Assembly (NCBI GenBank): GCA_004335835.1 | Contig: RWJK01001798.1 | Location: forward strand, 34,916-98,915 | Direction: 5' to 3' | DNA from: Scenedesmus sp. ARA3 | Lineage: Eukaryota > Chlorophyta > Chlorophyceae > Sphaeropleales > Scenedesmaceae | DNA: 64,000 bases | In this document: positions 46,892 to 58,663 of the stretch, piece after piece | How the letters are laid out: every line of letters starts with the position of its first letter | Numbering within the stretch: position 1 is the stretch's first letter | Program-made: the position numbers and the translations under genes | The notes under the pieces: generated by a model | Seen by the model: only the letters and a program-made list of their open reading frames with translations | What the model was told of the DNA's origin: nothing | Databases searched by the model: none

Positions 46892-48136
46892 ATCAGTAGT
46901 CGGCAGGCGGGCAGAGAGCAGCCGGGCAGAGAGCAGCCGGGCAGGCAGGCAGCATGCAGACACAGCGGGAGGCTGGCAGCGGCCCACGCATGCCAGCCAG
47001 GCAGGCAGCAGCTGACAGAGGGGCAGGCGTGCAGGCCAGCAAGCAGCAGTAACAGACAGCGCACGCAGGACAGCCAGGCAGACAGCAGCAGACAGGCAAG
47101 CAGGCAGGCAGGCAGGCAGAGGGGCAGGCATACAGGCAGGCAGGCAGCATGCAGGCAGTAGGTGTCGAGCAAAGGGGGCACGTCGATTACACTGTCACAG
47201 GCAGGCAGGCAGGCAGGCAGGCTGGCTGGCAGGGATGCATGAGCAGCACTGACAAGTTTTTTTGGCTAATAACTGCGGGAACTGTCATACTTGGGCACTA
47301 GTAGCAGCAGGGTTACCGCCAGACATAGTGAAGGCATTACAGAGCTGACTGCTGACACGCTTGTTGTGTGCTGTGGCTGGCCCTGCTCGTAGTTTGAGAC
47401 GATGCGGCGCAGCGACCAGGTGAAGGAGTTCCGCTGCTTCTACAACACGCAGACGCGCAAGTTCTACAGCGTGGTCATGCTGGGCAAGTGAGTGGCGCAC
47501 AAACAGGCTGCTGACTGGGCAGCGGCAGCGGCAGCAGCCTGGTGTCAACTAGAGTATGCAACTGCTGGCGCGCCAATGTCGCTGGATAGGAGCAGCAGCA
47601 GCAGCAGCAGCAGCAGGCAGCAGCAATGGTGCTGCTGGCATGGGGGTGGCAGCGTGACAGCAGGAGGAGGGGTGCATCTGTTATATAGCTGTGCACAGCA
47701 GCAGCTTCATCCACTGCTCGTTTTTTTAATAGTGTTCACTATCACTGCTTGCAGGGATGTATGCGGGTACCCGTCAACAGTACATGGCGGCCTTACAGCA
47801 GCAATAGTAGATGAGACCTTCGGCGGTTTATACACAGCGCTGCTCACCACAGGCAACCTGGGCGCCACACTGCCAGGGCTGACAGCACGGCTGGAGCTGG
47901 ATTACAAGAAGAAGATCTCAGCAGGCACCGTGCTGTTAGTAACAACCGAGCTCGAGACGATCGAGCCGCGCAAGGTGTGGATGAAGGCCACTGTGACAGA
48001 CGGCGGCAAACACACGTTTGTGCAGGGGCGGGCGCTGTTTGTGGCGCCGAATATAGGCAAGCAGTTTGCGGGGCTCTTTAAATGGAAGAACGCCATGGCG
48101 AAGCAGCTGCAGCCGGCAGCAGCGGCGAGTTTGTAG
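46001..48136 (+). CDS. Hotdog-fold thioesterase (PaaI/THEM4-like), organelle-targeted
   Basis: Exons 46001-46309, 46747-46845, 47393-47487 and 47755-48136, total 885 nt, 294 residues, phases 0, 0, 2. Residues 1-35 (MFPRHLLRNWAKHAQAWQAR...) are basic and amphipathic like a mitochondrial or plastid presequence. An Ala/Gly-rich hydrophobic stretch follows. The thioesterase domain is clear from residue about 140: FYNTQTRKFYSVV, then GYPSTVHGGLTAAIVDETFG, with the HGG motif and the acidic residue of the 4HBT/THEM4 family. A second half, GLTARLELDYKKKISAGT, forms the usual beta-hairpin sheet. The expected reaction is hydrolysis of acyl-CoA or a similar thioester; the substrate cannot be read from sequence. 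Start chosen as the first ATG giving the presequence. Confidence 0.87.
46857..47230 (+). repeat. (CAG)n and (GCAG)n arrays in thioesterase intron 2
   Basis: About 12 CAG triplets at 46857-46892, then degenerate GGCAGGCAGGCA tetranucleotide arrays between about 46905 and 47225, best at 47098-47130 and 47200-47222. A purine-rich word AGAGCAGCCGGGC repeats near 46914-46942. Confidence 0.85.
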
Positions 48137-49105
48137 TGGTTTGTGCAGCAGCTGCAGCAGCAGCAGCAGCAGCAGTCGCGCAGTGTCAGGGGTTTGGTTG
48201 GAGGGTATGGAACTATATTGCTGCAGCAGAGGCAGCTGGGTATTGCTATAACTGCAGCCTGCTGCGACGGTTGCGGCAAATCACAGCAGCGGCTGCAGCA
48301 GCTGTGTTGTGTGATGTTAGGCATGTGGTGGGCATATATGGTGCCAGTTTCGGCTGCAGCAGAGGTAGTTGGTGTCACCCGCAGTTGCTGCAACAGGATT
48401 TGACAAGACTGCTGCAGGGGCTGGCTGTGGAGGTGGTGGCTGGTGGTGCACCGCAGCTCTGGGTGACTACAGTGCATGTGTGAGTAGGTGACGTGTGCAC
48501 ATAGGGTAGGTAGCAAGGCAGAGTATGAGTGTTGCCGTAGGCATGACAGGCAGTCGGTTGTGGCAGAACCCTTTTCATGGTGCTGGTATTACAGTGTGGG
48601 CAGTGTGCCTGTGGCTTGTGGGGCCTGCAACTTGAGGGCAGTTGGGTCATGACGTGGCAATTGCTGCTGGCTGCTGCGGGGCGGTACATCTCATTGCTTT
48701 GTGCTGGGTTCGCGGCTATGTCGCAGCCGTTGGATTGATGATCAGAGCATAAGCGATGTCAGGCGCTCTGAGATATTGAGCGCAATTCGCTGCTGCTCAG
48801 ACTGGCAATGTGCTGGGTGGGTTGCAACCAGCGGCTGGTTTGCTGATTTCCTTTTCTTGTTTTGCTGATTCCCTCCTCCTCGAGCCATATGTGTTAAGGA
48901 TGACTGGCACTTGAGTGTTAGGGTTGTGGGTCACACTTGCGCAGTGGCAGCTGGGTAACTGTTTGATCTAACACGCATTCTGACATCCCATTGACGTTTT
49001 CAGTGTGTTGTACTACAGCTTTCCGTGACTACACGACGGTCGTAGCAGCTTTTTGGCGATCATTTGCACCCATCTCGGAAATCCAGCAACCCTGCCAAAC
49101 GCAGA
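48137..49105. other. Intergenic, thioesterase 3' flank to gene J
   Basis: No gene seen. It starts with CAG-rich sequence (48150-48178) in the presumed 3' UTR. The rest shows only short frames. Confidence 0.5.
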
Positions 49106-49416
49106 ATGGACAATCCCTCGCGCGTTTTGCAGCTGTGCCTGACTGGCTTGACACCAAAAGATATATGCATGTTGAGATGCACCTGCTGCGAGCTGCGAGA
49201 CATGAGCGTGTCCTGGCAGGACCACAGCATCGACTTCAAGCTGGACGGGTCGGCCTCTGCTACCTCCTGGCTGCAGAAGAACATCGTGACCATGACGAAG
49301 CTAAGCCTAATTAGCTTTAGTGTACCGCCAAAAGCCCTACATGACATCTTGGAGGATGGCAAGTGAGCATTAGCACCAGCAGCAGCAGCAGCAGCAGCAG
49401 TAGCAGCAGCAAGCGC

Positions 49417-49474
<58 letters not shown>

Positions 49475-49524
49475 NNNNNNNNNNNNNNNNNNNNNNNNNN
49501 NNNNNNNNNNNNNNNNNNNNNNNN

Positions 49525-49584
<60 letters not shown>

Positions 49585-51424
49585 CCGGCAACAGTGACCG
49601 CAAGTCAAGCAGCAACTGCAGTGGCTGCGGCTCCTTGGGGATGTCTTTTCCCGATCCTTGCGCTGCTGCTACAGACTCTGTACAGACTCTGAGAGGAGGG
49701 CAACAGAAGCAGCTGCCTAGCGAAGTCGAGGTGCAGTTGGTGTTCAACAAGGGGTGAACTATGTCGTTATCACGCTAGAGGCCGCTGCTTGCATAGCTGC
49801 ATACCATTCGTTAATGGCCCATCACCTGCTTGCAGGAAATTGACCTGCCTCACCATCAGGAGCAACCAAAGCACACAGCTGCCGCGCTTGCCACCACAGC
49901 TGCAGCAGCTGGATGTGGAGCGCTGCAGGAGGCTGCGGTCATTGCCAGCATTGCCCACAACACTGCGCGAGCTGAACTGCGCCAGCTGCGATGCATTGGA
50001 GGCGCTTCCTAGCAACCTCAGCGCCACTGCTGTAACACAGCTCTGCTGCGATGGCTGCAGTCAGCTTGAGAGTCTTCCGCAGCTGCCGCGCAGCTTGGTT
50101 GAGCTGAAGATGGACGGCTGTATCGGCTTGCAGCGATTGCCGGCGCTGCCGAAAGGCTTCAAGCGCCTGTCCGTGTCCGGCTGCGAAGCGCTGACAAAGG
50201 TGAGCTGGGCGAAGTGGCTTTTGCTATGCATGCATCTGCCGCCATGATCAGCAAAGGTGGCTGGTGCAGAGCGTCACTGCCATGTGTTTGACACTCTGAA
50301 CATGGCAAGCTGTCAGCGCCGCCCAGTGCTTGCACGTTGCAGTGACCTGCAGATGCATGCTGGCAGGTCAGCGTCACTGCCGCTGTCTCAACTTTGCGGC
50401 AGTTCTCAGTGACTGCAGACGTCAATCACATGGTCAGCAGCTTCTAGAAAACTGCAACATGCTGCCATTGATCCGAATACCAACACTCGGGCTGGAGGGG
50501 CCTCCTAGCACCAAAGCCGGTAACCGTGTCATATTTTGCAGCTGTGCTCCTGTTGGTTGAAACACACCAAGTAGCATGACCGCTGTTTGTCTGCTCTCTT
50601 TCGTACCTGCGGTGTATGATGCCTTGCAGCTGCCGAAGCTGCCAGCATCACTGACGCATCTGGACTGCTCATGGTGTGAGCCGCTAGAGCAGCTGCCGCA
50701 GCTGGCGCACACGGGCCTCACTCAGTTGGACTGCAGCGGCTGCTGCCTGCTGGAGGAGCTGCCAGACATGCCAGCCAGCCTGGAAAGCCTGCATGCAAAT
50801 GACCTCGACCAACTCACCCATCTACCCAAGCTGCCTACAGAGACTCTGAAGCAGCTGTGCATCAGCAAAACATTCTCCATAAGTCAATTGCCTAGCTCGC
50901 TGCCAAGCCTTATCAAGCTTGATTGCAGCTTCACAGGCGTTGAGCAGCTGCCAGCGCTGCCAAGCTGCCAGGAGCTGCATTGGAATGGTGTAGAGCTTCA
51001 GCAGCTGCCAGAGCCGCTGCCTGCAGGCCTGCGTGTACTGTCATGCTGCGGATCCAGCACCCTGCTGCAGCTGCCAGCGCAGCTGCCTCCTAACCTCGAG
51101 TCCCTGTCTGTCAGCAACAGCACAGCAATCAAGCAGCTGCCGGAGCTGCCACACTCATTACAGCAGTTGAAATGTGAGGACTGTGAGAGTCTCAGGCAGC
51201 TGCCGGACCTGTCAAAGTGCCAGGTGCAGGATGTGTATCTGGAGGGGTGTTTTGCGCTGGAGGAGGTGTGTGTGGTTGGTGCTGTGGTGCAGCTGGAATC
51301 CATGTGGGGCCCGGATGACAACGAGATCTGTGTAAATGGTTGCACGCTGCGTATGGCGTCTTATTGGGACAGGGTTGACCAGGAGATTTGTAGTGTGGGC
51401 GGCTGCATTGTGCACCTGGGGTGA
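49106..51424 (+). CDS. F-box-like LRR protein, intact (gene J)
   Basis: Exons 49106-49362, 49836-50199 and 50630-51424, total 1,416 nt, 471 residues, phases 2 and 0. Exon 2 is 364 nt, identical in length to gene F exon 2. N-terminal F-box-like module: LQLCLTGLTPKDICMLRCTC, then 'DHSIDFKLDGSASATSWLQKN', a block shared almost exactly with genes K and L. LRRs of the LPxLP type follow, for example LPKLPASLTHLDCSWCEPLE. The C-terminal 60 residues after the last LRR (NEICVNGC ... QEICSVGGC) are two imperfect 25-residue repeats unique to this copy. TGTAA at 51733-51737 is a likely poly(A) signal. Intron 1 holds a CAG array with an assembly gap. Confidence 0.86.
49376..49583 (+). repeat. (CAG)n array with a 50-N assembly gap
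   Basis: CAG/GCA triplets run 49376-49410 and about 49417-49474, then N at 49475-49524, then 49525-49583. The gap has a conventional length of 50, so the true array size is unknown and may be larger. It lies in intron 1 of gene J. The long poly-Ala, poly-Leu and poly-Cys frames here are artefacts. Confidence 0.97.
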
Positions 51425-51740
51425 GGGGATTTGACTACGGCAGTATGTGGCAATGTGGGTGCCCCTGCACACCTGGCATGAGCTGTAGTGCAGAAGAGTA
51501 GGAGGGGTTTGACTATCGCAGAATGTGGCAATATGGGTGCTGCTGCACACCTGGCATGCGCCGCAGGGCTCGTGGTGCAGAATGGTAGGAGGGATGTTGC
51601 GCATGGCGTCCATGTGGGGCGGGTGTGACCAGGGGGTTTGTGTGGGTGGCTGCATCGTGCACCTGGGGTGAGAGGGCTTGGCCCTTGGCGGATGTGGGGA
51701 GTGTTGTGGGAGTGCTGCTGCACAACTGGGAGTGTAATTA
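51412..51740 (+). repeat. Tandem 3'-flank repeats of gene J
   Basis: Three degenerate 80-130-bp units starting near 51412, 51500 and 51595. Each has a 'CACCTGGGGTGAG', a 'GGCAATGTGGGTGCTGCTGCACACCTGG' type core (only partly conserved) and a TAGGAGGG word. Related copies follow the LRR gene at 58.66-60.6 kb. They look like duplicated last codons plus 3' UTR. Confidence 0.7.
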
Positions 51741-52694
51741 AAGGTATGTGGTGCACCAGTGTGGGGAGGAAAGCTTTGTACAAATACATAAAAACATACA
51801 AACAACGCAGTTCAAATCGGCAACCCATCACTGCAGCAGTAAACGATCAAACGACAATCAGGCATACATGCATCCCCCCTGCCTACCTGTACTATAACCA
51901 CTGCTGCTGCTCCTGCTTCTATGCGAGGAAAATGTCTACTTTAAACGCCTTCACTGGAGGTGACAGACTGAGGATGTTACTGACAACACAGCACCAGGAC
52001 TACCTCTGGCTACAAAGGAGCAGAAGACCGTCAGTGCCGTTGCCCCCCAGGCCATTGTGGCTACTGAGGGCGGCACTGACCAGGTTTTGTTTTGAATGCA
52101 GGTAATACTAGAACAAGTAGGAGGAGCAGCAGCACCACAACAACTCTGAAAACTCCATGTTAACAACATTGAAGTTGAAGTAGCCATCATGGTGACCAGC
52201 ATGATGCTGGTCCTGGGGGGCCCCTTCTTGCTATGTGAGTACGCATTATGTTGCATGCAATGATCGACCTGCAATGATTGACCTGCTTGCACGTTGCACC
52301 AATTTTACACTAGGTGTGTGCGCCCGTCAGCCGTGTGGCTGAGCTGCCTGCACAGTGTGCACATCAGGAGGTCACCACGGTGGTGTAACTGTACTTGCTG
52401 GAGCAGCCCTGAGCACTGGTCATTATGCATGGTGTACGCCTCATGCAGCGCAAAACCAGTGCTTGATGAAATGCCTGTTTGCTGAGTACTGTCGGTGGCC
52501 AGAGGTGCCCATGGCCATATTGCAGGCTGCGCAGGTTAGGGTTCCGACGAAATTTGAATTACTGTCTTGATGCGCGTGGTGCAGCCGCAGCAACTGGATC
52601 TGTCCTCGCAAACGGCTCAACACTGTAATAGTTCCTACCTTATCTTACTAGCCCTGCTTGTACAATCCTGGAGGCCTGTTGCACCCACTGCAGC
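51741..52694. other. Intergenic between genes J and K
   Basis: No gene is supported. A minus frame at 51951-52292 has mixed composition and no splice partner. Confidence 0.45.
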
Positions 52695-54667
52695 ATGGAC
52701 AAAGTCATGCAGATCCTGCAGCTGAGCCTGCCATTACTGACACCAAAAGACATTTGTAAGCTGAAGTGCACCTGCTCTGAGCTGCAAGACGTGAGCGTAT
52801 CCTGGCAGGACCACAGCATCGATTTCAAGCTGGACGGGTCGGCCTCTGCTGTCTCCTGGCTGCACAAGAACATCGTGTCCGTGACGACCCTGGAACTCGA
52901 GATCACAGTTGGGTTGCCGCTGAAGATGCTGCAGGACGTCATGGTCGGAGGCAGGTGAGCAGCAGGAGCAGCAACGTTGCTGTTAACAGCAGCAGTGCTG
53001 CTGCAGCACCTGCAGCCCAAGCAAGCACTGCAGTGGCAATGGGCCCGGTTGCTTTGCAGGTCAGTTTACTTGAAGTCATCGGCGCTTCTTACGACTAGAC
53101 CAGTGCATGCAGCTGTTTTGTGGTTGTGGGTATGCCACTGCCAGTGACTGGTGTCGCCTGAACATTTGGACATGTGCACACTGTCACCATGACAAACCAC
53201 TGGTGATATGCCCACGCTAGCAGCTTTAAGAATCAAAACTTTGTGTCTGCTGTCTCTCTGCAGGAACATTTCCTACCTACGCATTCGGAGCCAGCACATT
53301 CAAGTGCTGCCACGGTTGCCACCAAAGCTGGCGCATCTGGACGTGTCAGGCTGCAGGCAGCTGCGCACGCTGCCAACACTGCCTGCTACGCTGCGTGAGC
53401 TGACTTGCGAGAACTGCGTGGCCCTGGAGGAGCTGCCTGGCGGCTTCAACAACACTATCACAAAGCTCAACTGCTATGGCTGCCGTATGCTCACGAGTCT
53501 CCCGCAGCTGCTGCTGAGCTTGGTTGAGCTGCAAGTGGGCCGCTGCAGCAGCTTGGAGCAGCTGCCGGCGCTGCCTGAAGGCCTCACGCGCCTGGACGCA
53601 TTTGGTTGCGGGGCGCTGACTGAGGTGAGCAGCAACTGCTGAACAGTGCTGGCGTTGGGTTGTGCAGAGCTGTGCGGCAGCTCTGTGATGCTGAAGGCGT
53701 TAGTTGGACAGCAAAGCAGCTTGGTTGGACTTGGCAGCCCATTCGCAAGCAGCAAATCCTGCAATATGCATCCACGTCACTGTCCATGCCACCCACGGCA
53801 CGTCTCTGTGCCTGCAGAGAGCGTGCTATGCAGTATTGCTTGTTATCATCATCGCAATTGTTGCTAATGCGGCCCGCATAAATCACCCGTGCATACCAGC
53901 CAATCTGCTACTGCACTAGTAGTATGCTGCCAGGCAGGGGTTCATTGTACGTGACTGGCTTGTTTGTTTGCTGTGCCACCCTGGCTGCCGCATGCCTTGC
54001 AGCTGCCAGAGCTGCCAGTGTCACTGGTTCGCCTGCATTGTGCAAGCTGCCATTCACTGGAGCAGCTGCCGCAGCTGGCACACACTGGCATCACTGAGCT
54101 GGACTGCAGCGGCTGCCCACTGCTGGAGGAGCTGCCAGATGCCAGCCGGCCTGGAAAAGCTACAGATAGATGGTCTTGAGCGCGTCACCAGGCTACCCAG
54201 GCTACCAGAGAGTCTGAAGGAGCTGAACATCAACAGCACAGCCATCAGCAAACTGCCTGACTCACTTTCCAGCCTTACAAAGCTGCAGTGCGTGTTGACT
54301 CCCATCCGAGGGCTACCAGCGCTGCCAAGCTGCCGTTGGCTGAACGTTCACGGCTGCAAGCAGCTGCAGCAGCTGCCAGAGCAGCTGCCTGCAGACCTTC
54401 GAGCCCTCACCTGCACTGGATGCAGCGCCCTGCAGCAGCTGCCTGCGCGCTTGCTGCGCAAGCTAGAGCGCCTGTGGGTCCGTGAATGCACTGCACTGGA
54501 GCATCTGCCAGAGCTGCCGCCATTGCTGCACGATCTTGACTGTGAGGGCTGCAGCAGGCTGCAGCAGCTGCCTGACTTGACCAAGTGCCGGGTACGGGAC
54601 GTGTCTGAAGGGCTGTGATGAGCTGCAGCAGGTGTCTGTGGCCGGCATCAGTCTTCGCCTGTGGTGA
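52695..54667 (+). pseudogene. F-box-like LRR gene with two frameshifts (gene K)
   Basis: Exons 52695-52954, 53264-53624 and 54003-54667 with the standard phases. Exons 1 and 2 are intact: LQLSLPLLTPKDICKLKCTC, the DHSIDFKLDGSASAVSWLHK block, then SQHIQVLPRLPPKLAHLDVS. Exon 3 breaks twice against gene J. Two nt are missing near 54138 (CCAGATGCC against CCAGACATGCC), giving a stop at 54177-54179. Two more are missing near 54604, in the VRDV-x-LKGC region. Between and after the breaks the LRR frames read well to a TGA at 54665-54667. Either a young pseudogene or two sequencing errors; truncated expression is possible. Confidence 0.8.
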
Positions 54668-56261
54668 GTGGGGCTCGGCCAGGCAACTTACTGCGATGTG
54701 GCGGCCCTGCTGCTTCCTTGCAGCGCAGCCCGAGGGTGTGCATTGCAGCAAAATGGCACTGGGCAGGGCAATGCACTGCTGTTGGAGCTTGTGAGCTGGG
54801 CCCGAATAATAGTGTGTGCATGATATGATGTGGCTTGCACCAAGTTGTCACCAGGTTGAATGAGTATGTGCTAGCGCACAGCAGGTGCAGCAGCGTGGCT
54901 TTACAGCAAATCAGCCTTGCGGGTCTGCGTGTGCAGTGTGGGCTTGAGTGTTGCAGCAACTCTGGGCTGTACCCACAGCAATGCACAGTCTGTGCTGCTC
55001 TGAGATTGCTGGCCATCTGCAGCTTCAGCACCCTTGTGTGGCATGATTTGGGAGCGCCTGTCTTTGCAACTGCTGTGGGCAGATGCGCGTGGGCTAGATG
55101 TGTTCGCCCAGGCCTTATGCCTGAATAAGTTGTGTGGTTATGTTGTCATTGACATGCAGTTGCTTTTGGCATCAACATGGCAGTGCAGAGTTGTATGTAC
55201 CAATTAGACATGCTGCAACACACTGTGTGAAATAAACCCGTGTGACAGTGTGCAGGTGCGGTGTGGGGTTGGGATGCTGTGGCAGCACCACACTGCTCAC
55301 GTTAGCACCGCGTGTTGTCTTGCGGTGGCGCGGAGCGTGCAGGAAGAGGGCTTGGTGTGCCTGCTGCTGTGAATCTTGCATGTGGGACATGCACGCGCGG
55401 TACTGGGTGTGTGGCAGCGGAGTAGGAGTGATGGTTTGTTGATGTGTAGCTTCATTGCTGCTTGATGTGCTTTGAATATGGTGTGGGAAGTGCAAGTGAT
55501 GGATTGATGAGGCACCACTGCGATGGTACAGCAGCTGCTGTAACATGAACAGCAGCAGCTGGATCTGCATGGCACATTTACTGCCGCCTTTTGTTTTTGC
55601 TGTTGCAGTGTCCTTGCTTGAACATCACTCGTGGCCATGTGCATAGTGTGCCTGTTGTGCTGGCAGGCAGAACAGGCTGGCCTGTGCAGGCAGCACCGCC
55701 TTGCTTGGCTGCTGCTGTTGAAGTTCTGCTCTTCACCGCATTTCTTGTGTGCACTGGCGACACGTTTTTTAGCTGCTGGAAGCGCTTCAGGTCCTTGCTG
55801 CCAGCATGCTGTTCTGCGCAGAACAATACCCACCAGCATTGTAAGCTACTTGGCAGACACTGGTCCCACTGGTGTCCAGTGTCATGGCATGCACAGGATG
55901 TGCAGCCTGGCCTGGAAGCCAGCACGCGTGCTACAGCCACCTGGGTTTGGATCAGCAACATGTCCACAGTACATGTGTGCACTTGGCTGCAAGGCCTCTG
56001 CTTGATACTTGCTATACACCATTGATCCTGCTCAGGTATTTATATAATCGCGGTTGCCCTGAGGACTAGCCGTGGCTAAGGCTGTGAAAGGGTTTACCTC
56101 AAGCGTTTGGGGTCCAAGGATCTCGGTAGGAACCTGTCGCTGATACTGCAGCTACATGCACCAACATAGGTGCTAAATTCCTACTATTCCGCAATCTCTA
56201 CGCCACTCGACCTGCTGAAGTGAACAATACCGCTTGCTTTTCCACTCTCACCGAACACAGC
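54668..56261. other. Intergenic between genes K and L
   Basis: No gene supported. Frames such as plus 55591-56025 are Cys/His/Trp-rich with no motif. The start (54668-54740) weakly resembles the 3'-flank repeat of genes J and L. Confidence 0.45.
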
Positions 56262-58663
56262 ATGGGCTCTACTCTGTCTGCCACAACTATGGAGATCGTG
56301 CAGCTGTGCCTCCCTTGGCTGAATCCAAAAGACGCGTGCATCCTGAGGTGCAGCTGCTCCGAGCTGCGAGATGAGGAGCAGTTGGTGGTGACCTGGCAGG
56401 GCCACAGCATCGACTTCAAGCTGGACGGGTCGGCCTCTGCCACCTCCTGGCTGCAGAAGAACATCGGGACCATGAAGAAGCTGAACCTCGAGATAAGCGC
56501 TGCAGTGCCTCCGAAGGTGCTGCAGGACGCCATGAAGGATGCCAGGTGAGCACTGCTGGCAGCACCAGCAGCAGCAGCAGCAGTGGGTGTACAGCCGCAA
56601 CAGCAGCCTAAGCCAAAAACTGCAGCAGCACTGGTTTATTATCCTTAAGTAGCATCGACCGTTCAAATCCCCGCCCTGCTGTCTGAGGGGGTGGGAGCAG
56701 CGCCGCCAGTTGCGGAGCAGGAACCACTGGATGGAAGTTGCGCTTCCAGCCATGCACATGTTTTTACAAAATTCTGCCTGAATTTTGTGACGTCAACATG
56801 TGCATGTGGCGCCTCGAGTGCTTTGCGGCTAGCTGCAGATGGCGCTGTTTGTTGCTGATGTACACCATGACGGCTTTGCTCCACTACTCCTTGCAGGCAC
56901 CTGACTTGCCTCACCATCAGCAGCGAGCACATCAAACAGCTGCCGCCCTTACCACCACAGCTGACGCAGCTGCACATTGATTGGTGCCCCGAGCTGGAGG
57001 AGCTGCCGCCCTTGCCGCCACAGCTGGAGCAGCTGCACATTGAGAGCTGCCCCGAGCTGGAGGAGCTGCCAAAGCTCCCCCAAACACTGCGCAAGCTGAG
57101 GTGTTGCGGTTGCATCTGGCTCGAGCACCTCCCAGAGCTACCGCTGAGCCTGGTCGAGCTGGAGGTCAGCCTTTTATGGCCAGGGGAGTATGAAGAGGAG
57201 GATAGCTCTGTGCTGTTGGAGCTGCCCGTGCTGCCTGAGGGCCTCAAGCACCTGTGTGTATCTCGTTGCGACGCACTGATGGAGGTGAGGTAGAAAAGCT
57301 GCCGAGCTGTGCACATACACAATGTACACAGCTGTGCTGCAGGCAGCCTGTTGATGTTCTTGGGCAGTACACAATTAGCTCCACACAATTAGCACGATCT
57401 CTGAAACAGCGGCTTGGGATTTGAGCTGAGCAGCTTGTATGTTGACAGCAGCTCTGCACCTTGCACTCTGACCTCACTGCCAGTGCCACTGCTGTAAGGC
57501 AGTTGTCAATGACAACACGACTCACGTATGCTACAGCACACTGCAAATCCATGTTGTAAATTGTGTGCACATCAGCATCCAACATGCAAAGTTAGGTTGA
57601 AAGCTGTGCAAACCAGGTTCACCACTGAGCACCCTCACCAATGAAGGTAGCGGAAGCGTGAAGGTAGCGGATTCACCTAGTACCAGTCACACGGTGTTCC
57701 GGCTTGCTGAGGGCTGACTGGCCAAGTGCAGGGCTGACTTCTTGCCTGCTCTGCTGCCCGTGCTCTGCCGTCCCTGGCCGCATGCCTTGCAGCTGCCGCA
57801 GCTGCCCGCGTCACTGAGTCACCTGGACTGCTCAGGCTGCAAGTCACTGGAGCAGCTGCCACAGCTGCCCGCGTCCCTGAGTCACCTGGACTGCTCAGGC
57901 TGCAAGTCACTGGAGCAGCTGCCACAGCTTCCAGCGTCACTGATTTACTTGAACTGCTCGGACTGCGAGTCGCTGGAGAAGCTGCCGCAGCTGGCGCACA
58001 CAGGCCTCACTGAGCTGCCGTTGGTGCCGTAAGCTGGAGGAGCTGCCAAACATTCCAGACAGCCTGGTAAAGCTGCAGACAAAATGCTGTTTTCAGCTGC
58101 AGCAACTGCCAGAGCCGGCCAGCCTCACACACCTGGACTGCCGTGGGTGCAGCGCCCTGCAGCAGCTGCCTGTACACCTGCCTGCCGGCCTCACCCACCT
58201 GGACTGCAGTGGATGCAGGGCCCTGCAGCAGCTGCCGCAGCAGCTGCCTGCTGGCCTCACCCACCTGGACTGCCGCGACTGTAAGTCCCTGCAGCAAATG
58301 CCACAGCAGCTGCCTGCCAGCCTCACTCACCTGTGCTGCAGTGAATGCAGGGCCCTGCAGCAGCTGTCGCAGCAGCTGCCTGCCAGCCTCAAACACCTGG
58401 ACTGCAGTGAATGCAGGGCCCTGCAGCAGCTGCCTGCGCCCTTGCCAGCTAAGCTGGAGCGTCTGTCGGTGTGGCGCTGCACAGCACTTGAGCAGCTGCC
58501 AGAGCTGCCAGCCTCGCTTCGGGAGTTATGTGTCAAGGGCTGCCGCAGGCTGCAACGGCTGCCTGACCTGTCCAAGTGCCAGCTGGAGGAGGAGGTGTCA
58601 CTGGAGGGGTGTGACGCACTGAAGAAGGTCCGTGCGAATGGCCGCCCCTTGCGCCTGAGGTGA
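56262..58663 (+). pseudogene. F-box-like LRR gene with one frameshift (gene L)
   Basis: Exons 56262-56545, 56897-57284 and 57793-58663. Exon 1: EIVQLCLPWLNPKDACILRC and the HSIDFKLDGSASATSWLQKN block. Exon 2 holds a 63-nt LRR unit twice (QLHIDWCPELEELPPLPPQL and its copy). Exon 3 starts LPQLPASLSHLDCSGCKSLE, with that 63-nt unit duplicated almost exactly. Near 58016 five nt are missing relative to gene J (CTGCCG where CTGGACTGC is expected), giving a stop at 58030-58032. The shifted frame then reads LRRs without a break to TGA-region stop at 58663, ending EGCDALKKVRANGRPLRLR. An intron removing the break was tested (GTAAGC at 58029 to TTTCAG) but the phases do not fit. Confidence 0.8.

Noticed and set aside
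46905..47230. Regularly spaced repeats considered as a CRISPR-like array
   Set aside because: They are simple GCAG tetranucleotide repeats inside a eukaryotic intron, with no spacer structure.
49060..49750. Long poly-Cys, poly-Ala and poly-Leu frames crossing the N gap
   Set aside because: They are translations of the CAG array; the real content is intron 1 of gene J.
55591..56025. 144-codon plus-strand frame between LRR genes
   Set aside because: Cys/His/Trp-rich, no domain, overlaps equally long frames on the other strand.
56640..56680. tRNA T-arm-like word GTTCAAATCC
   Set aside because: No acceptor or anticodon stem could be paired around it.
58029..58099. Possible 71-nt intron that would remove the gene L frameshift
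   Set aside because: GTAAGC and TTTCAG ends exist, but exon phases do not match (phase 2 into phase 0).
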